Origin: an uncultured Prevotellaceae bacterium
GTDB taxonomy: Bacteria; Bacteroidota; Bacteroidia; Bacteroidales; Bacteroidaceae
Direction: 5' to 3'
DNA length: 37,578 bases
Assembly (NCBI GenBank): GCA_945828295.1
Contig: CALZQV010000004.1
Location: forward strand, 1-37,578
In this document: piece after piece, positions 34,597 through 37,578 of the stretch
Position numbering within the stretch: the stretch's first letter is position 1
Layout: each line of letters starts with the position of its first letter
Translations under genes and position numbers: made by a program
Notes under the pieces: generated by a model
Databases searched by the model: none
Told to the model about the DNA's origin: nothing
Seen by the model: only the letters and a program-made list of their open reading frames with translations

Positions 34597-35053
34597 TCAA
34601 CTCCTCCAACAGCCCCCCGCAGGCGTCCTCCAGGATGTCGATGACGTTCTCGAAGCCCTGCGCCCCGCCGTAGTAGGGGTCGGGCACGTGGTCGACAACC
34701 TTACTGACGCAAAAGTCCGTCATGCGCCGAATCTTCCGGTCGGTCTCCAAGTCGGGCGACAGGCGGCGCAGGCGGTCGATGTTCGAGTCGTCCATGCCGA
34801 TGATGAGGTCGAAGTGGCGGAAGTCGCTCGTGCGCACGGGGCGCGACAGGTGGGTCAGCCTGTAGCCGCGGCGGCGGGCGTGGGCCTGCATCCTGGGGTC
34901 GCTCTCCTCGCCCTCGTGGTAGTCGATGAGCCCGGCCGAGTCGAGTTCAAAGTCGGCCTGCAGCCCTGCCTCGTCGACAAGGCGCTGCATGACGGCCTCG
35001 GCCATCGGACTGCGGCAGATGTTGCCCAGGCAAACAAAGAGTATCCTTTTCAT
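34583..35053 (-). CDS. Low-molecular-weight protein-tyrosine phosphatase
   Basis: A 156-residue cytoplasmic phosphatase. The P-loop CX5RS is at residues 8-15 (VCLGNICRSPMAEA; nucleophile Cys8, Arg14) and the general acid lies in VPDPYYGGAQGFENV. Bacterial members act on tyrosine kinases that govern capsule or exopolysaccharide export (Wzb type), or on arginine phosphate; no kinase gene is nearby, so the partner is open. The frame runs to 35119, but ATG 35053 gives the family start MKRILFVCLGNICRS and lies after a -7 box at 35096-35103. The leader between holds a CCCCC/GGGGG mini-hairpin (35074-35085). Confidence 0.94.
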   Translation of the reverse strand: MKRILFVCLGNICRSPMAEAVMQRLVDEAGLQADFELDSAGLIDYHEGEESDPRMQAHARRRGYRLTHLSRPVRTSDFRHFDLIIGMDDSNIDRLRRLSPDLETDRKIRRMTDFCVSKVVDHVPDPYYGGAQGFENVIDILEDACGGLLEELKVKS

Positions 35054-35095
35054 CGTTTCTCGCTTTTCGTTGGCCCCCTCGGGGGTTCGTCGCCG

Positions 35096-35103
35096 CAAAG
35101 TTA
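35096..35103 (-). promoter_or_regulatory. -7 box of the phosphatase operon
   Basis: TAACTTTG on the - strand, exact TAnnTTTG match, about 42 bases before ATG 35053. The -33 TTTG is not evident. Confidence 0.62.
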
Positions 35104-35112
35104 CATCTTTTT

Positions 35113-35144
35113 TTTGCATATGCCCACGTTTTTTTGTAATTTCG
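35113..35144 (+). promoter_or_regulatory. Promoter of the DUF3298-type lipoprotein gene
   Basis: TTTG (35113-35116), exactly 20 bases, then TAATTTCG (35137-35144), one mismatch to TAnnTTTG. The ATG at 35171 is 26 bases farther. It overlaps no part of the opposite phosphatase promoter but sits only ten bases from it. Confidence 0.75.
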
Positions 35145-35170
35145 ACACCAGATTACAAACACACCCTATC

Positions 35171-36016
35171 ATGAAACACTGTAAAGCACTCCTTATCATC
35201 GTTCTCGCCGTAGCCCTCTCGGCTTGCGGCCGCTTTTCGTTCTTCAACGGGCAGAAAGAGCTTGCCCTTGACTCCATCGGTGCCGAAATCAACGACTCCA
35301 CGGTCTTCGTTGGCCTCCACATCTTCTACCCCACCGACGGGCCGGCCGAGCTGGTCAAGTCCGTGCGCCAATACATCGCACTGGAACTGAGGGCCGACAC
35401 CGCCCTGTTCGCCGACGGCCAGGCCCTTATCGACGGCGCTGCCCGGCAGGAGTTCGAACGCCTGAAGGCCCAGCGCAGCGAGGTCATGGCCGACTTTGAA
35501 CTTGACGAAACGGACGAGTTCGATTACCACCCGTCCTACGAGACCACCTTCGACATCACCAAACTGGCCGAGACCGACAACTACCTGACGCTCAACACCA
35601 TGAGCTACGAGTTCCTGGGCGGCGCCCACGGCTCCACCTTCGTCAGCGGCGCAACGTTCAGCAAGCTCACCGGCAAGCAAAAGGGCTGGGACCTGCTGAC
35701 CGACACGGAGAGCGCAGCCTTCAGGCAACTCATCCTGCGCGGCATCAGGAGCTACTTCGAGGATGGCACCGAAGAACCCCTCAGCGACGAAGACTTCGAG
35801 GGCATGCTACAGCTGGAGCACGGCTTGGCCGAGGTTCCCCTGCCCCAGGCACCGCCCTACCTCATGCCCGATGGCGTGGCATTCGTCTATCAGCAATACG
35901 AAATCGCATGCTACGCGGCCGGACTGCCCTCGTTCACCATCAGCTACGACGACATCCGCCCCTTCCTCTCCCCCGAGGCAGTCGAACTCATTGCCACACC
36001 GCAGGAGAAGAAGTGA
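35171..36016 (+). CDS. DUF3298/RsiV-like lipoprotein
   Basis: A 281-residue lipoprotein: signal peptide with lipobox LSAC at Cys19 (MKHCKALLIIVLAVALSACG). The body resembles the DUF4163/DUF3298 pair of RsiV-type proteins: NYLTLNTMSYEFLGGAHGST with the conserved GGAHG loop, then TGKQKGWDLLTDTESAAFRQ, and the PYLMPDGVAFVYQQYEIACY segment followed by a FTISYDDIRPFLSPE end. RsiV binds lysozyme as an anti-sigma factor in Bacillus; this protein lacks a sigma-binding cytoplasmic part, so only the envelope domain is shared. GC content is high (43 of 60 bases at 35401-35460). Confidence 0.82.
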   Translation: MKHCKALLIIVLAVALSACGRFSFFNGQKELALDSIGAEINDSTVFVGLHIFYPTDGPAELVKSVRQYIALELRADTALFADGQALIDGAARQEFERLKAQRSEVMADFELDETDEFDYHPSYETTFDITKLAETDNYLTLNTMSYEFLGGAHGSTFVSGATFSKLTGKQKGWDLLTDTESAAFRQLILRGIRSYFEDGTEEPLSDEDFEGMLQLEHGLAEVPLPQAPPYLMPDGVAFVYQQYEIACYAAGLPSFTISYDDIRPFLSPEAVELIATPQEKK

Positions 36017-36020
36017 CGCC

Positions 36021-36040
36021 CACGGGGCATGGCCCCCGTG
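36021..36040. terminator. GC hairpin between convergent genes
   Basis: CACGGGG (36021-36027) pairs with 36034-36040 around CATGGC. It lies between the lipoprotein stop and the HU-wHTH stop. Neither side has a good T-tract, so termination is only possible, not shown. Confidence 0.4.
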
Positions 36041-36044
36041 ACAT

Positions 36045-36659
36045 TCAAAAAGCCCTTTCGTAACAGGCCGTGGCGCGACTGCCGCGGCGCACCAGCGTGC
36101 CCCGCTCCGTGAGCCTCGTGAGGAGCTGCAGGGCCTGGTACTTCGTCATGCCGAAATGCTCGACGACGGCCTTGCGCGTCAACTTCTGGTGACGGGCAAA
36201 GTGGCTGTCCAGGAACGTCGCCACCTCCTCCTGCGAAGGCATCTGGCGCGCCCCGCGGCGGCGCAGCGTAGGCCGCCCCTCGTTGATTCTCGCCAGCAAT
36301 CCCTCGTCGGCCACAAACTGCAACTCGCTGACGCGCACGTTCCGCGCCGCCAGCCCGGCAGCCGTCTCCACCACCTCGCCCGCCAGCCGCGGCCTCACCG
36401 TCCCGATGCCCGGAATGCTCACCGCATGTCCGCCGGCCAACAGCTCGGCCAGGGCGCGCTCCAAGGCAGCAAGCGCCGTGTGCAACGCCCCGCGGCTCAT
36501 CACCCCCTCCAACTCGTGCATCTTCTCCACCAAATCATCCTCCGCAACAGTCGACGAAGGCAACAGGCGCACGTGGTGCCCCACCCCTTCGCCAGCCCCC
36601 TCGCGGCGCGAGCTTGGCGGATTCGCAACAATCATGTAGTCATACTTCTCAAGTGCCAT
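36045..36659 (-). CDS. HU-domain protein fused to a winged helix (HU-HIG type)
   Basis: A 204-residue probable DNA-binding protein. Residues about 4-125 look like the Bacteroidetes HU-HIG domain (PF18291): YDYMIVANPPSS at the start, the helices SRGALHTALAALERALAELL, then HAVSIPGIGTVRPRL, the strand region of HU. Residues about 140-204 form a winged helix-turn-helix (LTRKAVVEHFGMTKYQALQL, then RLTERGTLVRRGS). Such proteins are many in Bacteroidetes and their targets are unknown. No neighbour explains its role. A TATCTTCG box (36690-36697, - strand), one mismatch to TAnnTTTG, is a possible promoter. Confidence 0.82.
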   Translation of the reverse strand: MALEKYDYMIVANPPSSRREGAGEGVGHHVRLLPSSTVAEDDLVEKMHELEGVMSRGALHTALAALERALAELLAGGHAVSIPGIGTVRPRLAGEVVETAAGLAARNVRVSELQFVADEGLLARINEGRPTLRRRGARQMPSQEEVATFLDSHFARHQKLTRKAVVEHFGMTKYQALQLLTRLTERGTLVRRGSRATACYERAF

Positions 36660-36743
36660 AAACTTTACTTTTTACGTTATACATCGACGCGAAGATACCA
36701 CCTTTTCCCCACAACTCCAAACAAAAGGCGAAACTTCTGTCCT

Positions 36744-36840
36744 CTTGTCCCACAATTGTCGGCCAAGCCCAACCCTGCGTCGCCGCTCCCCCATCCCTGC
36801 GTCGCCCCGCTTGTCCCACCCCTGTCGTCCAAGCCTCCCC
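36744..36840. repeat. Degenerate 22-bp tandem repeat, C-rich
   Basis: CTTGTCCCAC recurs at 36744 and 36810 (66 = 3 x 22), GTCGGCCAAGCC/GTCGTCCAAGCC at 36758 and 36824, and CCCTGCGTCGCC at 36773 and 36795 (22 apart). About four worn copies with a GTCG core. Confidence 0.65.
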
Positions 36841-36909
36841 TCCCCCCGCCTTTTTCCTCTCCCCCCAACTTTTTCGCCCCGTTAATAGTTTCTCTACGCA
36901 AAAAACACT

Positions 36910-36917
36910 ATATTTGT
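36910..36917 (+). promoter_or_regulatory. -7 box before the structured RNA
   Basis: TATATTTG matches TAnnTTTG. No TTTG at 19-21 bases upstream. Predicted start near 36921-36924. Confidence 0.55.
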
Positions 36918-36919
36918 AC

Positions 36920-37096
36920 CCGTACTCAGGTACAGGACATAGGCTCTTACATCACCGAATCACCACCTCGAAGATAAACGAGCCATGTAACAAAAGCTAT
37001 TAGAGCGTCGCGCGATAGTGCGCAGACGTTTCTATGATGCTTTTGAGGTTTGTGGTGATCCTTGGTGATGCGTAGAGACAGTCTGCGCATTTTTTC
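36920..37096 (+). ncRNA. Structured RNA or regulatory leader ending in a strong terminator
   Basis: About 175 bases between a -7 box and six T. The 3' part is a terminator: TGCGCAGAC (37020-37028) pairs with 37082-37090 and continues, past one bulged A, as 37029-37037 with 37072-37080. The 34-base loop is complementary to an upstream element: CATCACC (36951-36957) with GGTGATG (37065-37071) and ATCACCAC (36960-36967) with GTGGTGAT (37053-37060). A rival hairpin (37007-37010/37026-37029 plus 37011-37014/37021-37024) would occupy the terminator's 5' arm. It does not match tmRNA, SRP RNA, RNase P RNA or a riboswitch motif that I know. It could be a free small RNA (6S-like length) or an attenuator for the exonuclease gene 57 bases on. 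Confidence 0.6.
37020..37096 (+). terminator. 18-bp intrinsic terminator before the exonuclease gene
   Basis: Stem 37020-37037 with 37072-37090 (18 pairs, two wobbles, one bulged A at 37081), then TTTTTT at 37091-37096. The loop is unusually long (34 bases). Confidence 0.85.
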
Positions 37097-37153
37097 GTAG
37101 TATTAACATATATAGGCCGGTATTTGACAACATAATAAAATAAGTGTAATATC

Positions 37154-37578
37154 ATGGAGGAAGATGAAATAAGGAGCATCTTTGACTTATGGTCTCCTGT
37201 TGAAAACGATGCAACGGATTGGAAAAAAGACTATAATCTATCTGACTGGGAGGATTATGAATCGTGTCCTGATTCTGTTAGATACAGTAATCCGTCGCCT
37301 GGATTATGGTATAACGCGAAAAACAATATAGATAATTTCGAGTTTCCTACGTCATTTGTGAGTTTCGACTTTGAGAACCTTTTTCCGCAGCGAGTAACCG
37401 CATGCTCCGTTGGTATGGTTAAATATAAGAATGGAGCCATTGTAGATAAATATTATACGCTCATTCGGCCACCATTTGAATATGAAGGGAAAAAAGGCCA
37501 ACCACTGACCTGGATACACGGGTTTAAAGAAGATGATTTTGAAGGTCAGCCAACATTTGCAGAGGTCCTCCCCAAGAT
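37154..37578 (+). CDS. DEDDh 3'-5' exonuclease (DnaQ-like), partial, runs off the window
   Basis: ATG 37154 opens a frame with no stop to the window end (141 full codons). The first 66 residues are acidic and unlike a known domain (MEEDEIRSIFDLWSPVEND). Then FVSFDFENLFPQRVTACSVG matches exonuclease motif I (Asp and Glu of DFE) of the DNA polymerase III epsilon family, followed by GAIVDKYYTLIRPP and the WIHGF segment before motif II. The Asp and His of the later motifs lie beyond the window. Its codons are AT-rich (22 and 20 of 60 bases are G or C at 37201-37260 and 37321-37380), unlike all upstream genes, which suggests transfer. Whether the whole protein carries further domains cannot be seen. 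Confidence 0.8.
   Translation, partial: MEEDEIRSIFDLWSPVENDATDWKKDYNLSDWEDYESCPDSVRYSNPSPGLWYNAKNNIDNFEFPTSFVSFDFENLFPQRVTACSVGMVKYKNGAIVDKYYTLIRPPFEYEGKKGQPLTWIHGFKEDDFEGQPTFAEVLPK

Larger units (their letters stand above)
36660..37153. other. 494-base intergenic region: C-rich spacer, promoter box and structured RNA candidate
   Basis: No credible protein gene. The first 70 bases hold the possible HU-wHTH promoter. 36740-36880 is strongly C-rich on + and partly 22-bp periodic. 36910-37096 holds a -7-like box and a structured segment. The last 57 bases are AT-rich leader before the exonuclease gene. Confidence 0.8.

Noticed and set aside
35074-35085. CCCCCTCGGGGG as a terminator or riboswitch
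   Set aside because: It is a tiny hairpin in the phosphatase leader with no T-tract and no known aptamer sequence.
37020-37090. TGCGCAGAC/GTCTGCGCA ends resemble the a1/a2 repeats of a retron msr-msd
   Set aside because: Only 53 bases lie between the arms, too few for msr plus msd; six T follow directly as in a terminator; no branch-site motif is evident; the next gene is an exonuclease, not a reverse transcriptase.
36920-37153. Type III toxin-antitoxin (repeat RNA before an RNase toxin)
   Set aside because: There is no array of longer tandem RNA repeats and the downstream protein is a DnaQ-like exonuclease, not a ToxN-type endoribonuclease.
1-37578. CRISPR array or insertion sequence
   Set aside because: No regular direct repeats with unique spacers and no transposase or terminal inverted repeats with target duplications were seen.

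Overview
The window reads as a chromosomal piece of a GC-rich Bacteroidales genome, most likely Prevotellaceae. Three things point there. Upstream regions carry the Bacteroidetes promoter signature (TTTG about 20 bases before TAnnTTTG) instead of E. coli-type -35/-10 boxes, and good Shine-Dalgarno sites are rare. The gene families are typical: a BspA-like leucine-rich repeat protein with a type IX secretion-like tail, a C10 (streptopain-like) peptidase, an HU domain joined to a winged helix, a DUF2723 membrane protein, and ilv genes with an acyl-ACP thioesterase among them. Genus cannot be fixed from sequence reading alone. I saw no tRNA, rRNA, CRISPR array or insertion sequence.

Layout. 1-2253: a PpiD-type periplasmic chaperone on + ends at an 18-bp two-way terminator facing the ilv cluster. 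2281-8463 (-): ilvD, then a hairpin and a fresh promoter, then ilvB-ilvN-thioesterase-ilvC, the branched-chain amino acid pathway. 8630-20383 (-): a long co-directional run of cysE, rRNA methyltransferase, S9 peptidase, purD, unknown membrane protein, DUF2723 protein, NodB deacetylase and queG, with several overlapping gene ends. 20577-24068 (-): a 1163-residue BspA-like surface protein with its own promoter and terminator. 24163-26752 (-): nhaC-rsmG-MBL hydrolase. 26844-27625 (+): SemiSWEET and guanine deaminase. 27654-28253 (-): a small outer-membrane barrel. 28348-32092 (+): GH10-like hydrolase, ketopantoate reductase, SerB. 32112-35053 (-): low-molecular-weight phosphatase, hemolysin III family protein, C10 peptidase with LRR tail. 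35171-36016 (+): a DUF3298-type lipoprotein. 36045-36659 (-): HU-wHTH protein.

The last 900 bases differ from the rest. A C-rich, 22-bp-periodic spacer is followed by a promoter-like box, a strongly structured segment ending in an 18-bp stem plus six T, and then, after 57 bases, the start of an AT-rich gene for a DEDDh 3'-5' exonuclease that runs off the window. The composition drop and the RNA-plus-nuclease arrangement suggest the edge of an accessory island, and this is the best candidate for something undescribed. Other points of note are heptamer repeats that place TAA in every coding-strand frame exactly where two genes stop, promoter boxes so close to start codons that the mRNAs may be leaderless, and a cysteine-rich N-terminus on IlvN.
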